Below are positions 1-12,807 of a DNA stretch of 64,000 bases, piece by piece. The notes under the pieces are model-generated. The model worked only from the letters and a program-made list of their open reading frames with translations, did not search any database and had not been told where the DNA came from. Position 1 is the first letter of the stretch. Each line of letters starts with the position of its first letter. Source of the DNA: Heterocephalus glaber (lineage: Eukaryota; Chordata; Mammalia; Rodentia; Bathyergidae); the NCBI RefSeq assembly GCF_000247695.1, contig NW_004624734.1, positions 7,318,895 through 7,382,894 of the forward strand, given 5' to 3'. Position numbers and translations under genes: made by a program.

Positions 1-1450
1 CTTCCTTACTCCGAGGTAATTCGCCAATTCCAATCCTAACCTCACCCCCAAGGCTTGCCACGAAATACCTCGTTTTGATTATTATTTTCACATGGCTCTA
101 GAATATGGATAGTCTTTGAAAACAAAAGACTTCACTCTACTCATACCTTCCTGTCTTTAGAAGTGGCATTTCCATTTAGTGTATTTCGATCTTTGAAAAT
201 TCCAGAACCCGGAGAGCAAGCTGCGCTGGTTTTTAGGCGGGAAAGGGTCAGTGTCCCCAGGAGCGCGTCGTAAGGCCCTTTCCTAGTCGTTCTGTGCGGA
301 GGCTCTAGAATCCCCGGGTTTATTTTTTCCACTTTATGGCTGGGAAAGCGGAGGCTCAAAGAGAAGGGCGGCATAAAAAAGAAGCCGCGCCCGGCAGCGC
401 AACAGGCAGAGGCCCTCGGCTGCCCTAGAAAGGCGGTGTCAGGAGGGGACGGGGCTTGGGGCGCGCCGCCGGCTGACTGGAGAACCGGGGCTCAGGAGGA
501 GGCGCAGACTCCCGCGGATAGCCGCTAGGGGGCACCAGAGCAGCGCTCTGGCGGTCAGAGGGGCTGCGCTGCGCTGCAAAAGGGAGGGAGGGGCGCTGGA
601 GACAAACCAGGCCTGGACCAGGATTTGTGGGAAAGGCCAGGTAGGAGCAGGAGCTGGCAGCTGAAGAGAAGCTTTTCAAAAGACACACTCCCCTCTGCTG
701 CGGGCCCTCAATTACCTGCGCTCCCTGAGGGTCCCCGACCCACTGTGAGGCAGGAAGGAGGATGGGAGGGGCGGTGGGGCTGCCTCCTCCCTGCCTCCTC
801 CCTGCCTGCGCCTCACGGAGAGCCCACACTTCCGCAGCAGTGAGTTTTCCTGCCAGGCTGCCCGGGGCCCAGGCCTTACCTGTACAGAAGCTCAGAGAGG
901 CCTATGGGCCACCTGGGGTCACACAGCGTCCAGGGTCTGAATCCCCGCCCCCATCCTGGAGATCTGTGCAAAGTGGCCGGGCCCCCCCCCCCCCGAGCGA
1001 GCTTCATAGCTTGCCCTTCAAGAAGACGCTAAGGAACCCTGAGGAGCGGGTCTGCCGCCCCTCACCGAGGGAAGCCTCAGGCCCTTGTGCTGGGCCTGGC
1101 CGGGGGTGCAGCTCGGCGCGGCTGCTTCTCACAGCTGCAGTGCGCGGCTTCCTCCTCCTCCCTGGGCCCAGAGAACTCAGCTGCACAAACCACAAGGCTC
1201 GCAACTCGAGGGGGCTTCCGGATGATGCCGGCAGGGGCACTGCACATGCGTGTGTGCAACACGGACACGTGTGCTCGCAGACACAGGGGAGACCCGAGTG
1301 TCCCGTCCCACCTCCCTCTGCGCCGCCCCTGTCCCTTCTGCGGTGGGTTCGGCGCCTTGCTCTGGCCCTCTCCGCTGCGCTCCTGAGAGGACCTGGTCTC
1401 CAGGTCAGCCTGGGACAATGTGCTCCTTAGACTTTTCCGGGACTCTCAGG
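1..1450. other. CpG-rich unique DNA, no gene recognised
   Basis: From about 220 to 1400 the DNA is GC- and CpG-rich with many long open frames in several phases, as expected by chance at this composition. None has a recognisable domain or convincing splice signals. A C(13) run is at 982-994. It could be a promoter or enhancer CpG island of a non-coding transcript. Confidence 0.4.
522..536 (+). promoter_or_regulatory. CTCF-like binding site
   Basis: CCGCTAGGGGGCACC matches the CTCF core consensus (CC-N-S-Y-AG-RKGGC) in forward orientation, inside the CpG-rich region. Confidence 0.5.
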
Positions 1451-2224
1451 CCCGCCTGATACTGAGTATCCATGGTTACCCTGGGTCTCCTAACCCAGGA
1501 GATGGTTGATGCCGACTCAACTGGTGCCTGCCTTTCCAGAAACTACCAGGAAACGTCTCTGATCTGTCCTGCATACTCTTTCCATGAGTGTGCACGTGTG
1601 TTCTTGCACCAGTGTGTGTGCACATAAAAAGCCTCTCAATATGGACAACAAGTGACATAGCTGCCCTCACGTGCTAGGCCACCTGTTTTTCTTTGTGACC
1701 ATGTGTGTCATCATTTGTAAGCTGCTTCATAGAACTGCTTTATTTTGCTTTTTCATTGCCTGTAGTTCTGGCTCACAAATCATCAGAGGATGTAGATGTA
1801 ATGACCATGTCGTTTCATGTCACCAGCCAGAAAAGACTCACTATTTAAGAGATGGCACCGAAGAGCTTGCTAGCCACCAGGAAAACACAAAGATGGTAAG
1901 CACATCTCACTCTACATCCGTCAGTTCCAAGGGGTCAAATATTTACATGTCCAGAAACCTACAAATATTAAAAGCAAACACAGCATGCTTGTATATAATC
2001 TCAGAATGTGGAAGTCCTTCCTCTGGGTAGGACACAGAACTCAAATGACCTAAAAGACTGTTAAATTCTCATATGTAAATAAATCTGAAAACTACCCAGG
2101 AAAGAAAGTCCAAAGTGAAGCAACAAACAGAAGATATTTGCAATCTATATCTCCAATAAGGAGACATTGCCATAGTATTGAAAAAGTTCCTACAAGCTAA
2201 TAAGACCAAAATTTCATTGGGAAA
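1451..2224. other. Intergenic DNA, nothing recognised
   Basis: AT-richer than the preceding block. The open frame at 1671-2030 has no recognisable domain. Confidence 0.4.
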
Positions 2225-2345
2225 AAAAATGGGTTTGGGTATGAACTCCCTGGGTTCGAATCCCAGCTCTGCCAGTTACTGCCTGTGTGCCTTACCCAAG
2301 TTACTTGGTCACTCTGGGCTTTGGTTTCTTCATCTGTTAAAAGAT
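2225..2345 (+). repeat. MIR SINE
   Basis: Contains the MIR core (CCTGGGTTCGAATCCCAGCT, then a cytosolic-SINE tail with TTTCTTCATCTGTTAAAA). Confidence 0.8.
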
Positions 2346-2877
2346 GCCCCTGGGCACAGCTCCGGTTGGTGCAGTCCTCAAATTGAGCCATGTGGGCCAG
2401 GAACAGCCAGCTGGGGTGGGAGGAAGGCCCCCATTCTGCTTCCCTCGCCCCCCGACCCCTGGTGGTCCCTGCTGAGGCCCCTGTGTGTGCAGATGCGCAG
2501 GAAGGAGAAAACACATCACAGACCTCATTGGAGCAGCAGCCTCTGCTGGTCAGCCTGGTGGACGTTAAACCCATAGACGTAATCAGCATGTGGGACAGGA
2601 AGTTTCTACATAGCTTCACAGGGAGGCGGTGGGCATGCCCAGGTCTGGCTCTTCAAAGCCAGGTTTGAAAGAAAGAGGGGGAGAGGGCAGGGCAAGCAAC
2701 CAGGCGCTGCCGGACCCTTTGACATCTCAGCAGCCTAGAGACTCACTTCTGCGGGGCCTCCTGGAGAGGAAGGTGGGCTTCGAAAGCACTCAGGGCTCTG
2801 AAACAACCGGAGGCAGAGGGAGACGCCCACCTTCACTGGCTGCCACGGGATTTTCCTGCCTGCTTTCTTTGTGAGCT

Positions 2878-3066
2878 GGTGTGGAATCCAGGGCCTGGAG
2901 CATGCTAGGCAAGTGCTCTACCACCGAGCTGCACCCCTAGCTCTTTTTAAAATTTTCTTTTGAGACAGGGCCTCAGGAAGTTGCCCGGGCTGACCTCGAA
3001 CTTGGAATCCTCCTGTTTCAGCCTCCTGGGTAGCTGGAATGATAGGAGTGCACCACTGTGCTCTTT
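2878..3066 (-). repeat. B1-ID dimeric SINE
   Basis: ID half (2878-2942, reverse complement of a tRNA-like A/B-box unit) joined to a B1 half (2945-3066) ending in the reverse B1 head. Confidence 0.8.
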
Positions 3067-3194
3067 CTGCTTCATGGGCAACCCAGCACTGTTACATGGT
3101 GCACAATAAGGAGATGACCATGGCCTTCATTCCGTGTGCCTTCAGCCTTCAGCATTAACATTTCCGGACACTGAATTTTATTTTTTTGTTTGGT

Positions 3195-3360
3195 TTGTTT
3201 TGGTTTGTTTTTTTTGTTTTGAGGCAGGGTCTTGCACTGTAGTCCAGGCCGGCCTCGAACTCACTTTGTAGCCAAGGCTGGACTCAAACTTTCGGCTATC
3301 CTCCTGCCTCAGCCTCCTGAGGGCTGGGATTACAGGCCTACGCCGCCATGACCAGCTCCT
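3195..3360 (-). repeat. B1 SINE
   Basis: T-rich tail then GAGGCAGGGTCTTGC through GGGATTACAGGC, the reverse complement of B1, with an internal duplication of the GGCCTCGAACTCACT block. Confidence 0.85.
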
Positions 3361-3882
3361 TGCATCTCACATTTGCAACTCAGTGACCCCCTTCCCTCCC
3401 TGGCCTCAGTTTCCCCTTGGATAGATACGCCCGTGCTCTCGGGCTTGCTTGCTCCTCAAGTGCCTCCCGTCCCACAGGCTGCGTGTCTCCGCCTCCCCTG
3501 CCGAGACAGGGCCAGGGCCCGGCTCTCCCTGAGCTCTGCGCCAGCTGCTGCTGTCTGGGCGCCCCGTCTCACCCACAGCCTGCTGGTGTGGGGACCAGGG
3601 TGAGCCGCCCTCTCCGTGCTGTGCGGGAGACCCAGCCTGGAAGCGTCTGTCCACCGTGCTGCGCATGGGCAGGGCATGTGGGAGAGGGAGGGACTTGTGA
3701 TGGCGCCCAGGAGCTCGCCTACGCCAGGAGGGAGCGCCAGGCCCAGGCAGGTGCCGCCTGCTGGAACCCTTCTTGCCCTCGCCACCCTTGCTCCAGAGTC
3801 CTAAGCCCCTGAGCAGCACCAATACCCATCTCCAAGCAATGCATGAGAGGGAGCAAGGAACAAGTGTCCCACTGTACGGCCT

Positions 3883-4066
3883 CCAGGAAGCTGAGGCAGG
3901 AGGATCACAAGTTCAAGATGCACTAGCCTGGGCGTCTTAGCAACTTAATTGAGATCCTGTCTCCAAGAATCAAATTAAATTAAAATATCAAATTAAATTA
4001 AAAATGGGTTGGGGATGTAGCTCAGTGTGAAGGCCCCGGATTCAACCTCTAGTACCTCCTCAGCAC
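3883..4066 (+). repeat. B1-ID dimeric SINE, 5' truncated
   Basis: B1 body from GAAGCTGAGGCAGGAGGATC, an AATTAAATTA linker, then an ID unit beginning GGTTGGGGATGTAGCTCAG. Confidence 0.75.
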
Positions 4067-4355
4067 CCCAAAACGAGTGAAACTTCATAAAGTTCTCCAG
4101 GCCATCTCTGAGTTCTGCCCGGAGCCATCAGGTGACAAAACAAGTGAGCAGAGGGGACCACAGAGGAGCCCAGTGATTGGACACCCCGACCCCACAGGTC
4201 CAGGGCCCCCTCTGTGGGAGGAAGCCAGGGTGGCTGTGTTCTTTCATTTTCAAGAGAAGCCAGAAGTCTCGTCTGTTGGTTTCAGTGTCCGTTGTAGAAT
4301 GAAAAATCTCTCAGCCTTCACATGTTGGCAGCTGACTCAGGGGAAAAAAAGTCAA

Positions 4356-4430
4356 AGCTGAGGATGGTGGCACACCAGTTTGAGGCCAGCCTGGGCTACA
4401 TGGCAAGACCCTGTCTCAAAAAAATTAAAA
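4356..4430 (+). repeat. B1 SINE with internal deletion
   Basis: B1 head directly joined to GAGGCCAGCCTGGGCTACAT and a CTGTCTCAAAA tail. Confidence 0.75.
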
Positions 4431-4774
4431 ATTAATATACATAAATAATTTTTTTAAAAGAAAATTTTAAGTCAAGGTCGGCATGCTGCAGAGGGGCGAG
4501 TGAGTCTGAGCTTGGCTGGGGAGAAACCCAGCCTTACCCCGAGCTCACAGAGTCCTGTCTGTGACAATGAGGCTGCAGCACTGTGGAGCAGGAAGCCGCT
4601 GCTCCTGTCCCCTGCTCTGTCCCCAAGCCTGCCACAGTGCCAGCCGCATGGATGGAGGAAAGGATGGCGGAGGCATTCGTGGACGAGGACAATGATGGGA
4701 GCCAAGGAACCGAGTGCCAGCTCTGCCCGGCCCCACACTGGCCTCCCTACTCCCACCACGCAAGCAGCTCTGCT

Positions 4775-4905
4775 TTGCAGGCATAGAGAAAAGGCTCCGA
4801 GGGCTGAGACCAGTTGCCCAGGATCACAGTGGGCAAGTGGCAGAGCTGGGATGGTTTCCAAGACTTCCAGACTTCAGTGGCTAAAGCATCTACTCTATCC
4901 TGCTT
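4775..4905 (-). repeat. MIR SINE
   Basis: GTTGCCCAGGATCACAGTGG...GGCAGAGCTGGGAT is the reverse complement of the MIR core. Confidence 0.65.
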
Positions 4906-4917
4906 TGGATTGAAGAG

Positions 4918-5186
4918 ATGCTGGATGGACAGATGGATGCATGTGCCTAGAGGGTGGGTGTATAATAGGTGGAGGGATGGTGGATGATGGGTGGATGGAT
5001 GGATGGATGGATGATGGATGGATGATAGATGGATAAGTGAGGGCCAGGTGAAGGATGGATGGTGGATGATGGATGGATGGTGGATAGATGGATGATGGAT
5101 GAGTGACTCTGGATGGATCCAGGGTGGTAGGCATAGAACTGCTTAGATAGCTGAATACATAATAGATGGATTATGGATGGATCTGA
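4918..5186. repeat. (GGAT)n microsatellite
   Basis: Imperfect tandem GGATGGAT units with GGTGGATGAT and GATA variants, the purest part at 4990-5030 and 5055-5110. Confidence 0.95.
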
Positions 5187-7048
5187 AAAGCTCTTCCCTA
5201 CTAAATTTCCAAAATAATCTTTCTTCCGTTTCCCACTTTCCATTGCTGCAAAGGCCCCAGCTATTCCCATTCAGCACCTGACCTGGGATGCCCAAACAGG
5301 GTTAGTTTAGCAGCCACAAACCAGTTCCAGCTGCTGGGGAGTCTTGTGTCTGCCCTTCGCACCTTGGCCAGGTGTGAGCAATGCAGGTGGGCTCATCATG
5401 GCGCCCTGTCCAGGGGCTGCAGAATCCACATCACCCCTACCCATCCCCCAGCCACAGTCAGGAAGAGCCACCTCCTGCCCTCCTCTTCCTCCACCTTCTG
5501 CCTAGGACAAAGGGGAAGGGGGAAGGGAGCGGGGTGCATGGGACCACCAGATGTTGCCCTTCCGCAGTCTGGGGCCAGGAAGTGATCCCAGCTGAACCTC
5601 CACCTGCACAAAGGCGGAAGTCACACTTTCCCAGCTGCAAGGACGAGATACATGCCGAGAGCTTGAGGGAATGGGTGTCTATTGTGCTTTGGTTTCCTTC
5701 TACCGCACTCTCGGTCCTTTCCCAGGGCTCTGATCCGGGTGTAGGCTGACAAACTGGGCACCAGACCTTGCCCTCCGGGTGCCATTGACACCCACAGAGC
5801 ACCATAGAGCAGGGATGGGCTGACCCCGTGGCTGGGGCAGCACTGTACCCGGGCTCTCTGTGCCTCCCCAAGTGCACGACTCATGACTGAGCGCTGGTCC
5901 TAAAGCCACAGAGGCACGAGGGGTCGGTATTTCTTCCCACTCAGGTCCCTGCAGCGGGGCTGAGCTGGTCTCGAGTGAAAGGGCCATTTTGTTGGCCTGG
6001 CCCCCCTACACTGGTCACCTGTATTCTTTATGTGCCCCAGTACGAGCCCATGGTCCTCTCCAGTTACTATGGCAATTATGGCTCCCGAGTCAGCGCGGAA
6101 ACCAAGCCTTTCCCACTGCTTGCAAAGGAAAATAGGAAACCTGGGCCATAAATTCCAGACCCAAGTGCAGTGCTCTGTGGTGCCAGAAGCAGCATGGCGT
6201 CTTGGAAAGAAGCAGGAACCAGGGACCTGGGAGAGTTTCCTCCTGCTCCCACCTGGTGTGACCCTGGTCTTGGCTCTCTTGCCTGCATAGTGGGGTCACC
6301 ACACACTACCCCAACTGCTGAGGACCACAGAGGCATTCGTGTTCATGCGCCTACGCAACACACATTGCCCGGCAATCTGCCTCAAGCCGAGGGCCAGGGT
6401 CATCTGCTCCACTCCAGCCCTGCATGAGGCTTCTGTGTCAGCACCATTGCCTTCAGCTGAGGAAACTGGATCCAAAGAGAGTGGGCAGTTTCTTAGCAAG
6501 ACCAAGCAGCTAGTAAGAAACAGCAGGGACCAAGCCAGGGGCTCAGGGCCACCCAAACCTGTGCTTCCTGCCACCAGCTGGAGACGGGCCCATTGGCACA
6601 CGAGGCCCAGGCTGCAGGACCTCAGCTGTGTCCAGGTCGGGGACACTGGGGCCTAGAGAGACATCACTGCCCGGTCCCTCGACCACAAGCTCGTGACCAC
6701 TCCAAAACTGGAGCTGAGTGGAGTCACCGGGGACAGCTGCAGCATCATGCCTTTACAAGGAACCCCTCAAAGTGTACGGCTGCCTCTGTCTGTCTGCAGC
6801 TGTTACCTAAGGGGAGGAACGCACAGCTCGGCCGCCTGCAGACAGAAGACCAGAGCATCCAGTGAAAATCGTGTCTCGGGTTCTGTGTTTCTTAAGATTT
6901 GCTTTCTGTTATAGCAAGGGGAATGGCTTCCTGTTGATGTATACATCTATATGGCTTCTTCTTTAAGGAAATGTGTTACGGTAGAAAGAAAAAGTTGGTA
7001 ATGGTACAGTTAACATTTAGTTTTATTTAACTGAAAATTGCTAGACCA
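5187..7048. other. Intergenic DNA with one MIR
   Basis: A MIR-like stretch on the minus strand is at about 6440-6540. The rest is unique; its open frames are short, overlap on both strands and carry no recognised domain. Confidence 0.4.
6440..6540 (-). repeat. MIR SINE (divergent)
   Basis: GAGGAAACTGGATCC...AAGCAGCTAGTAAGAAACAG...follows the reverse MIR pattern. Confidence 0.5.
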
Positions 7049-7172
7049 AAGCTGGGCATGGTGGTGCATGCCTATGATCCCAGCACGGTGGAGGCTGAGA
7101 CAGGAGAATCCCTATGAGTTCCAGGTCAGCCTGGGCTACACAGGGAGACCTTGTCTCAGAAATACAAACAAA
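7049..7172 (+). repeat. B1 SINE
   Basis: GCTGGGCATGGTGGTGCATG head through TTGTCTCAG tail. Confidence 0.9.
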
Positions 7173-7594
7173 ATGAACTGTTAAATCATGACTGAGGTGC
7201 TTTGAGTTCTAGTCCCGGCCTGGATGGGCAACTGGGTGCATGTGTCCTGTTGGACACCATAGCACTGGCTCAGTCTTCCCTGGACCCCAACCAGGGTGGT
7301 GCCCAGCATATGCAGCTGTCACACGTGGTCATGCTGCATGTCAGGTAGCACCAACTCTGGCGACGAAGCCAAGTGGCACTTGGCTTCCCTGATTCCCAGC
7401 ATTACACAGGGACCAAGTGTCACTGACGCTGAGGCAGGACAGGGAGTGGGCCCTGCTCTTTTGTCCTCTGTTCCCTAGCCAAGGGCCTCTGGCGGTTCCC
7501 ACTGCCTTCTCTGGGGAGGACCCTGCTGCCCTGTAGGATGCCCTGTTGGGTGGTCTGTTATGCCGACTCTGAGCCCAGCTCCCCTCCGCCTGGG

Positions 7595-7755
7595 TTTGAC
7601 GGTCAGTTACTGAATGCTTCCTATGGCCCTGTGAGCCTATCATGAGCATTAGCTCATTTAAAGCCCATCGCAGCCCTCTAGGGGAGGAAGGTAGGTGCAC
7701 CCATGTCACAGATGGGGAAACCGAGGAAGGTCCACTCAGGTCAGACCACGAGGGC
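7595..7755 (-). repeat. MIR SINE
   Basis: CATTAGCTCATTTAAAGCCC...ACAGATGGGGAAACCGAGG, the reverse complement of a MIR. Confidence 0.7.
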
Positions 7756-8625
7756 ACCGTGACTCTGGCTTTGGTGGACAGCTGGGGTTGGAGGAGCAGC
7801 CCAGCCCTGGGGTGGACAGAGGCCCGGTGTCCTCACACTGCAGCCCGGGAGCCTGGCATTGGAGTGACTCTACCCAGTGCCCCCTCCACGATGAGGCAGA
7901 CAGCAGCTTTGGACAGGGCCTGACTCCGGCCGGACGCTGTGATGCAGACTCACCTGTGTTCCCTTCCCACCCTCTCGCCCTGGGCAAAGGTTGAAGTCTC
8001 AGAAACCCCCAAAGGAGAGGCACTGAGCTCCTCTCTTCTCCACCGGCCTCCCTGCTAAGGGCTGTGTGAGCTTAACCTCAGCCCCGCCCTCTGGCTTCAT
8101 CTGAAAACAGCCTGACGTTGTCCCATGAAGGGTCACAAAACAAAACAACAAAACAAAACCACAGCCTGGGGGTCAGGCACGTCAGGCACCTCTCATTTCT
8201 GTAATCAAGTGTCCACCGAGCCTGCCTCGGGGTTGCCAATCAACCAACCTTGGCAGCTTCAGCATAAAGCGGCAGAATGGAGCTCTGTGACAAAGACCTA
8301 AGTATCTGCATCCAGCCCTTGAAGTGTCTGACCCCGCCCCAGAAGACTGGAAGATCAGGGAATGGATGGATGGAGGCATCTCTAAGGGTCCTATTGGACT
8401 TGAGCGTCTGAGGCTGTCTGGTGCTCATGGACCAGGGTCACTGCAGAGCCACCTTCGTGTCCCCTTCTGGACTGCAGGGGCACTCAGCGGCCGTGTAACC
8501 CAGAACATGTGCTGACCTCTTTAGTGTCACTTTCCAAATCTAAGGGCCTCACAAGCTTGGTGAAATCCTGAGCGATGCTAGGGGCAGGAAACAAGTGGCC
8601 TCATGTTTGGCGTATACAGAATGCA

Positions 8626-8705
8626 ACTGGGGCTGGCAGTGCAGCTCGGGGTAGGGCGCTTGCTTAGCTCGCACGGCCCTGGGTTCCAAGACCACAGAAA
8701 GTAAA
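8626..8705 (+). repeat. ID-type SINE (old copy)
   Basis: GGGGCTGGCAGTGCAGCTCGG...GGCCCTGGGTTCCAAG keeps the tRNA-like A and B boxes in degraded form. Confidence 0.65.
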
Positions 8706-10892
8706 AGTGTTGAAGAGCATGCAATAGATGATACCTGTTGATATTTTAATCAGCTGCAGGGCCCTGCACAGCGTACTTAACCTTGCTCTGCATCCACTCC
8801 CAGGATGGGATGAGGATAAAACAGCGCCACCTTTGGTGATATTTCCAGGAAGATAAATGTTGACAAGCACGTGAAGTGTGGGTATAGGCAGCCTTCGCAG
8901 CAGCATGGATCCACCAGCACCAGCACGCGGATCGATCGCTCCAGCCCAACTTCCACTTACCCTGCACGTCACCCCCCTCCAGGAAGTCCTCTGCGACCTT
9001 GCTCAAGGGTCTTGGAGCAGCTTCACAACTGTACCCCCATTATCGTATGGCATGGTACCCCCACCACCTCCCAGGCATGGACTCTTCGGCCCTAACAGGA
9101 TGTGGGCCCCCCCATCCCCTGACTGCACCCCCAGGGAGGGGTCATATCCACTCTCAGGCCAGCGGTGACCTCGCTTAGCCCTGGCCAGAGTCGCCGAACG
9201 AAGGGGAAGAGGGAGATGAAGGTGCAGGGCTGGATGGAGGTCGGGCATCCGCTTCAAACCTGCTGGGACCCCGGAGGTCCCTTGGGAACCTCAGTGTGTC
9301 TTCCAGTCCCATCTTCAGCCTCCTGCTCTGAAATGGGGGTAACCTGTCCCCAGGGCTGTGATTGGCTCCGAGCAGGGAAATGTTACCAACCCTTGGCCAC
9401 ACACCCCGCACCCACCTGCGCCCGGCTCTGCTACTCCCACACATCGGGCCAGGGTCCCGGCCCCAGCCCCATCCCGCCCCTGGGACTGGCTTCCAGCAAG
9501 GACTCTGTGGCTTCAGGCAAGGCTTTGGCTGTCTGCGCCCCTGGCCACATCTGTAGAGTGGGAGATCTGCCCTGCAGCAGCTGCTAGGTGCGGCTGGTGG
9601 GAGGGTGGTGCACAGGTCCAGGTCCTTCCTGGACCTTGCAAGGTGAGGAGAGAGGGCATCTGGGAAGCGCCTGTCTGGCTTGTGTGTTCAGTAAGGTGCC
9701 GGCTGCGCTGTGCCGCCAGAGCCCATGGGACCCCAGTGCCCGCCTCCTCAGGGCCTGGCCTGGCACAGCCAGAGCCAGAGAGCAAGGCTGTGCCTGTGGC
9801 CTGGGCTGGAGGAGACCACGGGAGGCTGTGACTTTCTCCTGATCTTAAAGGCCAGCCAACAGGGAGTTTTCAGGGTCTTTGAGAGCATTTTGGAGAAAAA
9901 TCACGGCATTGTGAAAGCAGGAAGGAGTCAGACAGGCAGCCGAGTGCAAGTCAGCCGGCAGGAGACCAGGATAAGAGGAACCCAGCATGAGGGGCTAAGG
10001 ACCAGGCTAACAGGGACGGGGTCCTCAGGTGGGGACAGGGATGGGGGGGCAGGCTGGGGGCAGGGATGAGAATTTCTGGCGCAGGGCAGGAGGTCAAGGC
10101 TGGACAAATAGCTCACTGTCAGACCCTGAAGGGCTGTGGATGCTCACTAAGTCCCACCTCTTTACCAAATTAAGGCCACACCCTCCCTATGACTGCTGGG
10201 GATCTGGAAGCAAATTCGCAAGTGCTATGGTGATAAAGAAAAAAACCAACTCACATTACCAGCAAGCTGAGCCACGCCTCAGAGTACTAATTTCCACTGG
10301 TTTTTGGTTTTCAGCTCTATAAATCCTAAATGTGCTTTTCATTTCATTTTTCCACTCTTTGAGGACATCTGTTTGACATTTACCTCATGGGGCAGGGCTG
10401 GGGTCGGTGCTGGGTAAGCTCCCTTCTGATGCCTGTGCTTTGGGAGGGGGGTGGCCGGGCTGCTGGCAGTGCCCACTCCGGGCTCCCGTGCCCGATGGAG
10501 GTGGCTGCATTTCCTGTTCCCGTGTGAAGGACGAGATCTTCAGGCCATGTGGGGCAGCTTCACGTGTTTCCAATTTATAGGTTCAGAGCAGCATGCTGTA
10601 ATATGGATTTTTATAGACTTGTACAGTCAGGTTTTTTGTTTGTCCTTTTTTGTCTGTTGATAGGACTTCCTTTGCCTATATATTTTCCTTTTAATTTAGC
10701 TGATTTACATCAAACCTGGGCTCTGAGTAGGAGGTAATGCGCACATAAATGTCAAAGCAGGAGCTGGCAGTGTCGTCATGCGGCCCCAGGAACAGACCCT
10801 CATTTACATGAGCACCTACTATGTGTCAGAGTGGTCACCATGCTTTCCTACGCTGTCTCTTTTTTATTATTGTTTTCCTTTTTCTAAACGAG
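8706..10892. other. Intergenic DNA, nothing recognised
   Basis: About 2.2 kb with no SINE, mostly GC-rich, except a short MIR-like end near 10795-10850. Many chance open frames, none with a recognisable product. A weak reverse CTCF-like match lies at 8822-8838. Confidence 0.4.
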
Positions 10893-11015
10893 CTGGATGT
10901 GATGGCGCACATCTGTAATACCAGCACTCTGCAGGGTGAGGCAGGAGGATCGAGTGAGTTCAAGGTCAGCCTGGGCAACATAGTGAGTCTCTGTCTTAAA
11001 AAACAAAACAAAAAA
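10893..11015 (+). repeat. B1 SINE
   Basis: GAGCTGGATGTGATGGCGCA head, GAGTTCAAGGTCAGCCTGGG, CTGTCTTAAAAAAC tail. Confidence 0.85.
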
Positions 11016-11329
11016 TTTTTTAAAATTATTTTAATTTTAAAAATCCAAAATATCTTTAGTGCTAATGATACAGTTTATGCTGGCTTCTCTTTTCAAAAGT
11101 CACACACGACAACACGAATTCAGTGGTCTGAGAACATTCAGCAATTGCTTATCCCAAAGGGACCGTACTTCTGGATCTATGCAATCAAGGAAGTATATAA
11201 ACAAAGGAATATTGTAAAGATTTTCTAAAACTTGAATCATCCCTTCCACAGTGTTCTAAGGTCTGTGGCAGGGTCAGTTGAAGCAAAGGCCCTGCTCTGT
11301 CCGGAGCAATAAACATCCCGTGGATTCCA

Positions 11330-11830
11330 CCCCGCCTCACTCCTTTAAACCCTTCCCACCTTGCAGCAAGATTCCTAGTCGCCGAAGCCTCCGCCACCCC
11401 GGGGCGCTATGACCGCAGGAAACAGTACCCGAGCAGGGATCCAAGGCGCTCCATCGAGGGCGTCTTCGGTCCCATACCTGGGGGTCCGCACAAACCCTGC
11501 AGAAACCTAGGAGGAGAGAGGTCAGGTGAGTGGACCCCACAGGGCATTTTCTGGAAGGGAAACGGCGCCCCCTGCAGGCGGAGGCCGCATGCACACTGCC
11601 CCTGGTGCCTCTACTGCCTCCTACCCAAGGAAACCTAAACAACCGTACAGGGCGGCCCCTCCCAGGACCTGCGCCCTCCTGTCCTAGACTTGGGTTCCCC
11701 ACCCGTCGGACAGAAAGCAGGTTTCTCGGGCCTGGTACCCTCCCCCCAGGCCTCTCATAAGGGTAAATCCCACCAAGGACGTGGCAGTAGAAGTTTCTGG
11801 CGCTTTCTCTCCCCACTAAAGATTGCCCGG
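11330..11830. other. CpG-rich unique block with a CTCF-like site
   Basis: GC-rich DNA after AT-rich surroundings, with several CpGs and a donor-like GGTCAGGTGAGT at about 11520. No coding gene recognised. It could be a promoter of a non-coding transcript. Confidence 0.3.
11564..11578 (-). promoter_or_regulatory. CTCF-like binding site
   Basis: The minus strand reads CCTGCAGGGGGCGCC, a good match to the CTCF core, inside the CpG-rich block. Confidence 0.5.
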
Positions 11831-12201
11831 CTCTTGGGTCCTTTTTATTGAGTTAAAAAGCCAGGATTGTTTTTGGATGGGCTTGGCTTAAAGGCCTGGA
11901 AACTTGGTAACCTGAACTTCCCAGGTTTATAGACGGATCGTGTTGCTTGGAGAGATAAGGAGGGCTGGGTTTTTGCAAGTATTGAATGATTTTCATTTTT
12001 CATATCGGGCTGGGGGTGTCTGGGCCCTGCACCCTCTGGAACGACAGTCCCGGGTCCCCCTGGTCCTGCTTCCTGTGCAGGCAGTAGCCGGATGTGGCTG
12101 CTGGTGCATGGGGGAGGGGCCCTGGGAAAACTGGGCAGGGGCCTCAGGAGGGACCGTCCCTCGCCACGCCCAGGAGGGAGTGCGGAGGGCACAGGTCCAC
12201 G

Positions 12202-12292
12202 TCACGCTCCAGGCCAGCCTGAGCTCCACAGTGAGTTCGGGACCAGCCTACACTACATAGCAAGACCCTGTCTCAAAAATAATAATGATAAT
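12202..12292 (+). repeat. B1 SINE, 5' truncated
   Basis: CAGGCCAGCCTGAGCTCCAC, duplicated GACCAGCCTACACTACAT, CTGTCTCAAAAATAATAATG tail. Confidence 0.8.
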
Positions 12293-12807
12293 TGAAAACA
12301 ATGCTGCATGGACAGCTTATCCTTCCTGTGCCCTGCACCACCCTCGGACCACACGGGTAAAGATGCGGAGCCAGCAGAGCAGTGTGGGCACCCTGCCGCC
12401 TGCAGAGCCCTGGAAGGTAAGAGCGGCCTCCAATCTGCACGGCCTCGCCTCTCCTGCGGCCCCCATGCTCCTCGATAGGGGGACCCAAAGGAGCTAACAA
12501 ACCCGGACCGGATCCCGCAGGAAGTGAGGGACAGAGTGAGACTCCATGGCCAGACCTGCGACCCTGTGTGCCCTACTCCCTGATGGAGTGGGTAGCAGCT
12601 CCTGGGGGAGGGGCCTAACGGACCAAAGGAGGGAGGGGCTCTGAGCCCCCACTGCCTCGCGTCGCCCTGTGCTAAGAAGCCCCAGCCTGTCTTCACCCAA
12701 AACCCAGCCTTGCTCTCCATCGCCAAGCTGCTGACTGGCGGAATTGAAGGGTTGATAAGCCCCTTGCCCCTCCCAGCCCCCAGAAGCCAGTTAAAGCGGA
12801 TACACAA

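Noticed and set aside
762..1430. 222-codon plus-strand open frame
   Set aside because: Lies in CpG-rich DNA where other frames on both strands are equally open. Pro/Arg/Ser-rich and without a domain.
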